From NCBI GenBank assembly GCA_965370555.1, contig CBDUVB010000034.1, forward strand, positions 1 through 19,400: DNA of 19,400 bases, written 5' to 3'. Within the stretch, counting starts at the first letter, position 1. Every line of letters starts with the position of its first letter. The notes beneath the pieces were generated by a model. It was not told the origin of the DNA, made no database searches, and saw only the letters and a program-made list of their open reading frames with translations. Source of the stretch: JAJOKK01 sp965370555 (GTDB taxonomy: Bacteria; Bipolaricaulota; Bipolaricaulia; UBA7950; UBA9294). The position numbers and the translations under genes were made by a program. Shown here in pieces: positions 6,208-12,655 of this stretch.

Positions 6208-7524
6208 CTACGCCCCAATAATCGTTCCGAACAGCTTCCCGGTCAGGGTCGCCGCGATGCAGACGAGAATGATGTAGGCAAGTGTCTTCTTCGTTCCAAG
6301 GACCTTGCGTATGACGAGCATGTTCGGAAGCGACAGTGCCGGACCGGCCAGAAGGAGAGCCAACGCCGGTCCATCCCCCATCCCTGCCCCCTGCAGTCCC
6401 TGCAGGATCGGGATCTCGGTAAGAGTAGCGAAGTACATGAATGCACCGGCAATGCTTGCCACGCCGTTCGATAGCCACGAGTTCCCGCCGACGCTGCGGC
6501 TGATCCATTCGGCCGGAATTAGGGCCTGATGCCCGGGTCGGCCGAGGAGGAACCCTGCGATCAAGACCCCGCCAAAGAGGTACGGAAGGATCAGCTTGGC
6601 GTACGACCAGCTCGACCCACCCCATTCCTTCACCTCGGGGCCGGTGAACCAGAGCCGCAGTAAGACTAGAAGGACAATGAAAAACGCCCCCGCAATATAG
6701 AAATGTGCGTGGTAGACCGAGGTGTAGACCGACGGCGCGTAGGAAACGTGCTCCACCTGCAACTTCTCGATTGAGAGGACATCGTCTCCGCCGATCGGCT
6801 TATATAGAAGCGAGCTACCGGTTTCGCCGGCACGGGTGGCGACGATCGTATTGCCAGAGGTTGTGTGAATCTCGATCGACCCTGGCTTTCCCCAGTTGGC
6901 GAAGACAAGGATGGCAATCATGATCGCGACGTAGACCGCTGTCCTCCATAAGGGGCGCGCCTCGGCCTCCTCGGGCATCGCCACCGCCGCTTGACTCTTC
7001 TCCTGTTCCTCCCTGCGGAAGAGCAAATGCATTACCAGACCGATGACTACCGAAAAGAGGACCGCGCCGATCGCCCGCGCGAGGCCGAACGCGACCCCTA
7101 AAATACGCGCGGTGAGGATGATCGCCAGGATGTTGATCGCCGGACCAGAGTAAAGAAACGCGATCGCCGGGCCTAACCCCGCACCGCGCTTGTAGATCCC
7201 GGCAAACAAGGGCAGGACCGTACACGAACAGACAGCGAGGATCGCCCCGGAGACTGAGGCAACCCCGTAAGCAACGACCTTCTTCGCCTGCGCGCCAAGG
7301 TACTTGATTACGCTCGCCTGGCTGATGAAGACCGCGATCGCCCCAGCGATGAAAAACGCCGGAACGAGACAGAGTAGCACATGCTGCCGCGCGTACTCCT
7401 GCAGCATCAGAAGCGCCTCCATCCCCGACCGTCGCACCACCGGATCGGAGAACGGGATCAGGTACGCGCCGAGAAATACGGCAAGGATCCCCCCGAAGAT
7501 TTTCACTTCCTTCGATATCTTCAC
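6208..7524 (-). CDS. DUF318/ArsP-family permease
   Basis: A 438-residue membrane protein with about eight hydrophobic segments. Two family signatures are clear: AVCSCTVLPLF (C99-S-C101) followed by GPAIAFLYSGPAINILA, and in the C-terminal half YFATLTEIPILQGL with ALLLAGPALSLPNM. Characterised relatives export trivalent organoarsenicals (ArsP) or are linked to Cu/Zn efflux. The substrate here is unknown, but the paired cysteines and the ArsR regulator suggest a thiophilic element. A polar insertion of about 55 residues (about 218-272) lies between the two halves and makes it longer than many relatives. The GTG start at 7524 sits one base after the arsR stop, with GGAGGGTGA upstream, so the two genes are translationally coupled. 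The two small CXXC proteins follow. Confidence 0.88.
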   Translation of the reverse strand: MKISKEVKIFGGILAVFLGAYLIPFSDPVVRRSGMEALLMLQEYARQHVLLCLVPAFFIAGAIAVFISQASVIKYLGAQAKKVVAYGVASVSGAILAVCSCTVLPLFAGIYKRGAGLGPAIAFLYSGPAINILAIILTARILGVAFGLARAIGAVLFSVVIGLVMHLLFRREEQEKSQAAVAMPEEAEARPLWRTAVYVAIMIAILVFANWGKPGSIEIHTTSGNTIVATRAGETGSSLLYKPIGGDDVLSIEKLQVEHVSYAPSVYTSVYHAHFYIAGAFFIVLLVLLRLWFTGPEVKEWGGSSWSYAKLILPYLFGGVLIAGFLLGRPGHQALIPAEWISRSVGGNSWLSNGVASIAGAFMYFATLTEIPILQGLQGAGMGDGPALALLLAGPALSLPNMLVIRKVLGTKKTLAYIILVCIAATLTGKLFGTIIGA

Positions 7525-7525
7525 G

Positions 7526-7852
7526 CTATCTCACCCTCCGTAGCTCTCGCAGGATTTGCTCCGCCGATTCAAGCAACTGTAGAACACGTGGAGTGGTCAG
7601 ACGGTGCAACACGCGCACCCCGTCGCGCCGCGACGTGATGAGTCCGGCTCGCCGTAGAGCGGTCAAATGGCGTGAGATCCCGGACTGATCGAGATCAAAG
7701 CAAGGCTCAATCTCACAGGCACAGCGCTCCCCATCAGCAAGGAGACGTAGGATCGCAATCCGGATCGGGTGAGCGAGTGCCTGTCCGATCTCCGCCACCT
7801 CGGAATCCCAGGAAGGCGTTATTCGATCTTCTTTTATGCATTCATGCACCAT
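7526..7852 (-). CDS. arsR: ArsR-family repressor, permease unit
   Basis: A 108-residue winged-helix regulator. The pattern HPIRIAILRLLADGERCACEIEPC is followed by the recognition helix (DQSGISRHLTALRRAGL, itself preceded by FDL) and a wing ending VRVLHRL. The cysteines are arranged CACEIEPC, so there are three thiols at the classical metal-binding helix. It differs from the lower ArsR, which has CVC. The ATG at 7852 has no ribosome site, and the predicted transcript start falls on or next to it, so the mRNA is probably leaderless. It is the first gene of the permease unit and ends one base before the permease start. Autorepression through the dyad at 7844-7859 is likely. Confidence 0.87.
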   Translation of the reverse strand: MVHECIKEDRITPSWDSEVAEIGQALAHPIRIAILRLLADGERCACEIEPCFDLDQSGISRHLTALRRAGLITSRRDGVRVLHRLTTPRVLQLLESAEQILRELRRVR

Positions 7853-7859
7853 ATTGCAT
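7844..7859 (-). promoter_or_regulatory. Likely ArsR operator over the permease-unit start
   Basis: ATGCA (7844-7848), a 6-bp spacer and TGCAT (7855-7859) form a perfect dyad over the predicted transcript start and the ATG at 7852. A further TGCAT-N2-ATGCA dyad overlaps at 7837-7848. GCATAT at 7856-7861 matches a half-site of the lower-unit operator. Confidence 0.5.
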
Positions 7860-7888
7860 ATATTGATCTAAGAGGTTGCTATTGTCAA
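7859..7888 (-). promoter_or_regulatory. Promoter of the arsR-permease unit
   Basis: On the minus strand, a perfect TTGACA (7883-7888) and, 18 bp on, the weak -10 AATATA (7859-7864). TATATG, two bases further, is an alternative. The predicted start is at or beside ATG 7852, giving a leaderless transcript. Confidence 0.55.
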
Positions 7889-7896
7889 GGCACGGG

Positions 7897-7927
7897 TTGT
7901 GCTAACAGAAACCAGGCTGTTGCACAA
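7897..7927. promoter_or_regulatory. Strong inverted repeat in the divergent spacer
   Basis: TTGTGC-T-AACAG, an 8-base loop, then CTGTT-GCACAA: eleven base pairs with one bulged T. It lies just upstream of the arsR -35 box and about 125 bp upstream of the aro promoter. It has no T tract, so it is not an intrinsic terminator. It could be a regulator-binding site for either direction. Confidence 0.5.
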
Positions 7928-8052
7928 ACCTCCTCGCTCAATCCATCCTTGAGTGAAGAGATACCGTAGCCTCGCCTCCTATTTCGAGTACATCTCTTAC
8001 GTGAGGCAACGATACGGTTTGGAGTACTTTTTTGATGAGGCAATGCGGGGCA

Positions 8053-8081
8053 TTGACAGAGCAGGAGATTATCCCTATACT
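8053..8081 (+). promoter_or_regulatory. Promoter of the aromatic amino acid operon
   Basis: TTGACA (8053-8058), a 17-bp spacer and TATACT (8076-8081). This is a near-consensus housekeeping promoter and the best in the window. The expected start at 8088-8089 is two or three bases before ATG 8091 of the leader peptide, and about 180 bases before aroH. Confidence 0.8.
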
Positions 8082-8090
8082 GCGATTGAC

Positions 8091-8186
8091 ATGTTAGAAG
8101 CTAACGGGCAGTTGACCTTAAGGATTCGCAACGGCTTCCTCGGCTTCTATTACTATTTTACGGTCGGTCTCTCCGTTCACACCTAG
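8091..8186 (+). CDS. Phe/Tyr-rich leader peptide (attenuation)
   Basis: A 31-codon reading frame immediately after the promoter start point. Residues 16-23 read FLGFYYYF, so six of eight consecutive codons are Phe or Tyr, the end products of the operon downstream. The frame ends at TAG 8184-8186, some 30 bases before an intrinsic terminator. This is the layout of proteobacterial pheA-type attenuators: ribosome stalling at scarce Phe/Tyr-tRNA codons would alter folding of the RNA and let polymerase reach aroH. There is no ribosome site before ATG 8091, so leaderless initiation is assumed. The same frame is open back to GTG 7953 (77 residues, also rich in Tyr/Phe), but the promoter lies inside that stretch. 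The peptide call rests on layout, not homology. Confidence 0.6.
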   Translation: MLEANGQLTLRIRNGFLGFYYYFTVGLSVHT

Positions 8187-8213
8187 CTGAAGCGGGTAAA
8201 GACGGATGGCCGA
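8164..8213 (+). promoter_or_regulatory. Leader RNA hairpin upstream of the terminator
   Basis: TCGGTC (8164-8169) pairs with GGCCGA (8208-8213) with one G-U pair, and TCCGT (8172-8176) pairs with ACGGA (8202-8206). The 5' arm lies within the last codons of the leader peptide, right after the aromatic run. A ribosome stalled there would cover it. This suits a pause or anti-antiterminator (1:2) hairpin. A strong 2:3 antiterminator is not obvious; only GGCC 8208-8211 with GGCC 8237-8240 competes visibly. Confidence 0.5.
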
Positions 8214-8216
8214 GAA

Positions 8217-8251
8217 AGGACTACAGGATTTCCTGTGGCCCTCTTTTTTTT
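8217..8251 (+). terminator. Intrinsic terminator / attenuator before aroH
   Basis: The core stem ACAGG/CCTGT (8223-8227 with 8232-8236) is extended by a G-U pair, C-G, one mismatch and GG/CC pairs out to about 8217-8242. T8 follows at 8244-8251. It ends 16 bases before the aroH ATG, after the promoter and leader peptide, so it must be read through for operon expression. Confidence 0.78.
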
Positions 8252-8267
8252 GAGAAAAGGAGAACAG

Positions 8268-8642
8268 ATGGCCTGTCGCGGCGTACGAGGAGCCACAAGC
8301 GTGGAGGAAAACAGCAAACGGGGGATCATGACTGCAACAAGCACCTTGCTTGAGCGGATGGTTGCGGTAAACGGTATCAAAGTCGAGCACATCGCGTCCG
8401 TGGTGTTTACTGCTACATCAGACCTTAACGCCGCCTACCCGGCGCGCTCGGCACGGGATATGGGATGGACCGCTACCCCGCTTCTCTGCATGCAGGAGAT
8501 GAGTGTTCGGGGAAGCCTTCCGCGCTGCGTGCGCGTCCTCATCCTATGGAACACCGATACGCCGATCGATCAGGTTACACACGTTTATCTAGGAGCCGCC
8601 GCCGCACTACGGCCAGACCTAGCAAGGAAGGAGGAGAAATGA
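8268..8642 (+). CDS. aroH: Chorismate mutase, AroH type
   Basis: Converts chorismate to prephenate, the branch point to Phe and Tyr. The 124-residue protein matches the Bacillus AroH trimeric fold from CRGVRGATSVEENS at the N-terminus to HVYLGAAAALRPDL at the C-terminus. The active-site residues known for AroH are present: R7, E77 in CMQEM, R89 and Y107. This is not the more common all-helical AroQ mutase and it is not fused to another enzyme. ATG 8268 follows AAAAGGAGAACAG and comes right after the attenuator T tract. The frame runs upstream to GTG 8235, but that codon lies within the terminator hairpin. The stop overlaps the pheA start in ATGA. Confidence 0.95.
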   Translation: MACRGVRGATSVEENSKRGIMTATSTLLERMVAVNGIKVEHIASVVFTATSDLNAAYPARSARDMGWTATPLLCMQEMSVRGSLPRCVRVLILWNTDTPIDQVTHVYLGAAAALRPDLARKEEK

Positions 8643-9499
8643 CAAGGGTTGCATTTCAGGGGGCGCCGGGGGCTTACTCTTATGAGGCAATCGAGCAGTT
8701 CTTCGGTACACAGGCAGAGAGGGTCTCACAGCGAACCTTCGCTGACATATTCTCCGCGGTGGAAGAAGGGACAGTCGATTATGGGATGCTCCCAGTGGAG
8801 AACGCGGTCGCTGGCTCGGTCGCTCAGTCATACGAGCTCCTGATGGAGCATGACTTGCGCATCTACGCCGAGGTGATCCTCCGCGTCCGGCACATGCTCC
8901 TCGCTCTTCCCGGAACCGACTTCTCCGCACTAACGCGCGTGCGCTCCCACCCGCAGGCGCTCGCACAGTGCCAGCGTTACCTCGTGCGCCACGCTCTCGT
9001 GCCCGAACCAGTGGAGGACACCGCAGCAGCGGCGGGTGATCTGGCTGAGAACCCTGTTCCAGAAGTGGGGGTGATCGCTGGCGAAGCAGCGGCGGAGCTG
9101 TCCGGCCTCGAGATCATCGACCGTGATATCGAGGACTACCAGTTCAACTACACGCGCTTCTTCGTCCTGGGCATGGAAGACCCACCACGGGCTCAGCGAA
9201 GCAAGACCTCAATCGTGTTCACGACACTGCACCAGCCCGGCGCCCTCTTTGAGTGCATCGGCGAGTTCTCCCGCCGTGGGATCAATCTTACGAAGATTGA
9301 ATCGCGCCCAAGGTTGAACCGGCCGTGGCAGTACATCTTCTGCCTTGACTTTGAGGGCCATGCCAAGGACCCGGAGTGCGAGGCGGCGATGATGGGGCTC
9401 CTACGTCGTTCGCTCTTCGTGAAGCTCCTCGGATCATACCCCGCCGCAACGACGCCGATCGAAGAAAGCGACGAAGCGGCCAAGGAGGCAAGCAAATGA
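8639..9499 (+). CDS. pheA: Prephenate dehydratase
   Basis: Converts prephenate to phenylpyruvate. 286 residues, a stand-alone enzyme without a mutase domain. The catalytic part opens with VAFQGAPGAYSYEA and contains the signature N-Y-T172-R173-F174. A C-terminal ACT domain carries G201-A-L-F and E221-S-R-P, the residues that bind phenylalanine in known enzymes, so feedback inhibition by Phe is expected. The ATG at 8639 overlaps the aroH stop by 4 bp and has GGAGGAGAA upstream. The upstream open frame to 8465 lies over aroH and is rejected. The stop overlaps aroF by 4 bp. Confidence 0.96.
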   Translation: MTRVAFQGAPGAYSYEAIEQFFGTQAERVSQRTFADIFSAVEEGTVDYGMLPVENAVAGSVAQSYELLMEHDLRIYAEVILRVRHMLLALPGTDFSALTRVRSHPQALAQCQRYLVRHALVPEPVEDTAAAAGDLAENPVPEVGVIAGEAAAELSGLEIIDRDIEDYQFNYTRFFVLGMEDPPRAQRSKTSIVFTTLHQPGALFECIGEFSRRGINLTKIESRPRLNRPWQYIFCLDFEGHAKDPECEAAMMGLLRRSLFVKLLGSYPAATTPIEESDEAAKEASK

Positions 9500-10509
9500 T
9501 CGTCATCATGCGGCGGAGCGCAACGGATGCCCAGGTCAATAATGTGATCGCTCGTATCGAGCAGCGCGGCTGCCGGGTGCACCTATCGGAAGGGGAGGAG
9601 CGCGTGATCATAGGCGTGGTTGGAAACGGGCGGCCAATCGACCCCGTTCAGTTCGAGCGGATGAGCGGGGTAGAGCGGGCGGTTCCAGTACTGCGACCGT
9701 TCAAGCTGGCGAGCCGGGAGTTTCATCCGCAGGACACGGTAGTGCGAGTGAACGGGGTGACGGTCGGGGGAAAGGAACTCGCGGTAATGGCCGGGCCGTG
9801 CGCAGTGGAAGATCGCGCCCAGATCCTGGATGCGGCCCGCGCCGTAAAGGCTGCGGGGGCAAAGGTCCTGCGCGGCGGGGCATTCAAACCGCGCACCTCC
9901 CCGTACAGCTTTCAGGGATTAGGGGCGGAAGGGTTGAAGCTCCTTGCCGCGGCACGCGAGGAGACCGGACTCCCAGTCGTCACCGAGGTGATAGCCCCGG
10001 AGATGGTGCCTCTCGTCAGCACCTACGCAGACATCCTCCAAATCGGGGCGCGGAACATGCAGAACTACACCCTTCTTCACGCTGTCGGAGAAGCACAACG
10101 CCCGGTCCTCCTAAAGCGGGGGATGATGTCGACGATGGAGGAGTTGCTGATGGCCGCTGAGTACATCCTGTCGCACGGGAACGAGCGAGTCATTCTGTGT
10201 GAGCGGGGAATCCGCACGTTCGAGCCGTACACGCGAAATACGATCGACATCAACGCCGTCCCCCTCCTCAAGCTGCTCACCCACCTCCCGGTGATCGTCG
10301 ATCCCAGCCACGGAACCGGAAAGCGGGAGCTGGTTGCGCCCGTGTCCAAGGCTGCAATAGCTGCGGGAGCCGACGGGCTAATCATCGAAGTCCATCCCCG
10401 CCCGGAGGAGGCGATGTCGGACGGGGCCCAGTCCCTCAAGCCGGCTCAGTTCGCTGAATTGATGGAATCCCTACGTCCGGTGGCCGAAGCGGTGGGAAGA
10501 ACGCTATGA
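9496..10509 (+). CDS. aroF: DAHP synthase, type I-beta with ferredoxin-like regulatory domain
   Basis: First step of the shikimate pathway: PEP plus erythrose-4-phosphate gives DAHP. 337 residues, almost the length of the Thermotoga maritima enzyme. Residues 1 to about 65 form the N-terminal ferredoxin-like domain (MIVIMRR start, SEGEERVIIGVVG) that binds Tyr or Phe in that enzyme. The TIM barrel follows, with AGPC102, KPRTSPYSFQG, DPSH272, IIE298 and D309. Cys, His, Glu and Asp at exactly these numbers are, as I recall, the metal ligands of the Thermotoga enzyme. ATG 9496 follows AAGGAGGCAAGCAA and overlaps the pheA stop by 4 bp. Feedback control by Tyr/Phe is likely. The earlier frame from 9376 is overlap with pheA. 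Confidence 0.96.
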   Translation: MIVIMRRSATDAQVNNVIARIEQRGCRVHLSEGEERVIIGVVGNGRPIDPVQFERMSGVERAVPVLRPFKLASREFHPQDTVVRVNGVTVGGKELAVMAGPCAVEDRAQILDAARAVKAAGAKVLRGGAFKPRTSPYSFQGLGAEGLKLLAAAREETGLPVVTEVIAPEMVPLVSTYADILQIGARNMQNYTLLHAVGEAQRPVLLKRGMMSTMEELLMAAEYILSHGNERVILCERGIRTFEPYTRNTIDINAVPLLKLLTHLPVIVDPSHGTGKRELVAPVSKAAIAAGADGLIIEVHPRPEEAMSDGAQSLKPAQFAELMESLRPVAEAVGRTL

Positions 10510-11369
10510 AACCGATTCTTGAGTCGACCGTGGTTGTCGTCGGCCTTGGGCTGATGGGTGGTTCCCTCGCCGGAGCACTGCGCGGGAAGTGCCGCAAAGT
10601 GGTTGGGGTGGCGCGCCGAAGTGAGACAATCAATCGAGCCGTCTCCCAGGGGCTGATCGACGCGGGGACTACCGATCTCGCTTCCGGGGTGCGGGAAGCC
10701 GATCTCGTCGTCCTCGCCACTCCGGTACGGACGATCATCGAGCTCGTGCACGAAATCGGGCCGCTCCTTCCCGAGGGTACGCTCCTGATCGACCTGGGAA
10801 GCACCAAGGAAGAGATCGTGGGAAATATGTCTGCTCTACCCGCGCACATTCAGCCGCTCGGGGGGCACCCCATGTGTGGGAAGGAGCTATCGGGGATCAG
10901 CGCCGCAGATCCAAGCCTGTACCTGGGAAAGACATTCATCCTCGTCCCCCTCCCCCGCACCGCGCCGAAGGCCGTAGACCTTGGCCGCGATCTCGCACGC
11001 ACGATCGGGGCGATTCCTCTGGTGCTCGATGATGCGAGGAGGCACGACTTCCTCGTTGGAACCCTAAGTCATCTGCCCTACCTCTTGGCATGCGCGCTCG
11101 TGCAGACGGCTGATGCAACCACATCGAAGGATCCGGCAGCGTGGGAAATCGTGGCAAGCGGGTTTCGCGACACCTCTCGCGTCGCAGCAAGCGCTGTCGA
11201 CATGATGACCGACATCATCCTGACAAACCGGGAAGAGATACTGGGAGCACTGCAGGAATACTCTTTGCACCTGAGTAAGCTTGGGCGGTTGGTGAAGGAT
11301 GGGGATGAACAGGAGCTTAGGCAAGCGCTGTCTTACGCGCGCGAAAAGCGCATGGAGATGTTCCCATGA
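10506..11369 (+). CDS. tyrA: Prephenate (or arogenate) dehydrogenase
   Basis: Oxidative decarboxylation of prephenate to 4-hydroxyphenylpyruvate, on the way to tyrosine. 287 residues. An N-terminal Rossmann fold shows VVVVGLGLMGGSLAGAL, followed by the substrate-side motif GGHPMCGKELSG and the C-terminal helical dimerisation domain with HDFLVGTLSHLPYLLA. There is no C-terminal ACT domain and no mutase fusion. An Asp does not follow the second beta-strand (it reads VVGVARRS), a pattern often seen in NADP-preferring enzymes, so the cofactor is uncertain. The ATG overlaps the aroF stop by 4 bp, and the stop overlaps aroA by 4 bp. Confidence 0.93.
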   Translation: MKPILESTVVVVGLGLMGGSLAGALRGKCRKVVGVARRSETINRAVSQGLIDAGTTDLASGVREADLVVLATPVRTIIELVHEIGPLLPEGTLLIDLGSTKEEIVGNMSALPAHIQPLGGHPMCGKELSGISAADPSLYLGKTFILVPLPRTAPKAVDLGRDLARTIGAIPLVLDDARRHDFLVGTLSHLPYLLACALVQTADATTSKDPAAWEIVASGFRDTSRVAASAVDMMTDIILTNREEILGALQEYSLHLSKLGRLVKDGDEQELRQALSYAREKRMEMFP

Positions 11370-12655
11370 TTAGGCTTAGCGTATCCAGGAGCAGGCCTCT
11401 TTCCGGGGAGATCCGCGTTCCAGGGGACAAGTCGATCTCCCACCGTGCGCTCCTCCTCGGCGCTATAGCTGATGGAAACAGCGAAATCACCGGCTTCCTT
11501 CCCTGCAACGATTGCTTAGCGACCCTCACCTGTGTTCGCGCCCTCGGAATCGAGGTGGAGAAACACGATGAAACATCGCTTATGGTACACGGAAAGGGTC
11601 AACATGGCCTTCTGCCACCGAAAGCAGCGCTCGACTGCACGCGATCCGGAACGACGATGCGTTTACTAAGCGGCATCCTCGCTGGTCAGCCATTTGATAG
11701 CGTTCTCACCGGGGGCCCGCAGCTTCTCCGTCGCCCAATGGCGCGGGTGATCGAGCCGCTCGTGCAGATGGGGGCGAGGATCGAAACTGAATGTAGGCAC
11801 GCTCCGCTCACCGTCCGCGGAAGAGACCTCCGTGGGATCACATACGAGATGCCGGTCGCCAGCGCCCAGGTGAAGAGCGCAATTCTGCTTGCCGGGCTGT
11901 ACGCCGATTCCCCGACCACGGTCCGTCAGCCTGCTCCAACGCGCGACCACACCGAGCGCATGCTCTCAGCGATGGGCGCAAAGATCTTCACAGACGGGTG
12001 TTCCGTAATCGTATCACACTCAGAACTTTCGCCTTTTTCCATAGGCGTTCCTGGCGACTTCTCATCGGCTGCGTTCCCTTTAGTTGCCGCCACACTCGTT
12101 CCTGATTCCCAGATCAGGCTCCGCGGAGTGGGCATCAACCCGACCCGCACCGGGCTCCTCGATGTCCTCTCCGCTATGGGCGCGGACGTCAAGGTGGAGA
12201 GTCTGCACCGCGAGGGGAACGAGCCGGTCGCTGACCTCACAGTGCGGGCATCACGGCTTCATGGCGCGGAGATTCATGGTGACACCGTGGTGCGGATGAT
12301 CGACGAGTTCCCGATACTGGCGGTAGCGGCCACGCAGGCGGATGGAACAACGATGATCCGCGACGCTGCCGAGCTGCGCGTCAAGGAGACCGATCGCATC
12401 GCCGTTGCGGTGGAAGAGCTGCGCAAACTTGGGGCGCGGATCGAGCCGACTCCCGACGGATTCGCCGTGCAGGGTCCGACACCGCTCCATGGGGCAGCCG
12501 TCTCTTCCCACGGGGATCACCGCTTGGCGATGGCCCTCGCGGTCGCAGGGCTGGTGGCTGATGGCACGACACAGATCGATGACATCGGGTGCGCCGACGA
12601 CTCCTTCCCCGGCTTCGTCGGTCTGATGCGAACAATCGGAGGACAATATGATTGA
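11366..12655 (+). CDS. aroA: EPSP synthase (3-phosphoshikimate 1-carboxyvinyltransferase)
   Basis: Joins PEP to shikimate-3-phosphate. 429 residues, normal length. Clear motifs: GDKSISHRALLLGAIADG near residue 20, LLRRPM, VPGDFSSAAFPL, MIDEFPILAVAA, RVKETDRIA and GDHRLAMALAVAG. The PEP loop, usually GNSGTT or GNAGT, reads C91-T-R93-S-G-T-T97 here. The conserved Asn is replaced by Arg while the Gly and Thr are kept; variants of this kind occur in some deep-branching bacteria. The ATG overlaps the tyrA stop by 4 bp, and the stop overlaps aroE by 8 bp, within the tightly packed operon. Confidence 0.96.
   Translation: MIRLSVSRSRPLSGEIRVPGDKSISHRALLLGAIADGNSEITGFLPCNDCLATLTCVRALGIEVEKHDETSLMVHGKGQHGLLPPKAALDCTRSGTTMRLLSGILAGQPFDSVLTGGPQLLRRPMARVIEPLVQMGARIETECRHAPLTVRGRDLRGITYEMPVASAQVKSAILLAGLYADSPTTVRQPAPTRDHTERMLSAMGAKIFTDGCSVIVSHSELSPFSIGVPGDFSSAAFPLVAATLVPDSQIRLRGVGINPTRTGLLDVLSAMGADVKVESLHREGNEPVADLTVRASRLHGAEIHGDTVVRMIDEFPILAVAATQADGTTMIRDAAELRVKETDRIAVAVEELRKLGARIEPTPDGFAVQGPTPLHGAAVSSHGDHRLAMALAVAGLVADGTTQIDDIGCADDSFPGFVGLMRTIGGQYD

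Noticed and set aside
8053..8267. T-box riboswitch controlling the aro operon
   Set aside because: I could not find the conserved T-box antiterminator sequence (AGGGTGGNACCGCG-like) or a specifier-loop layout. The compact leader fits peptide attenuation better.
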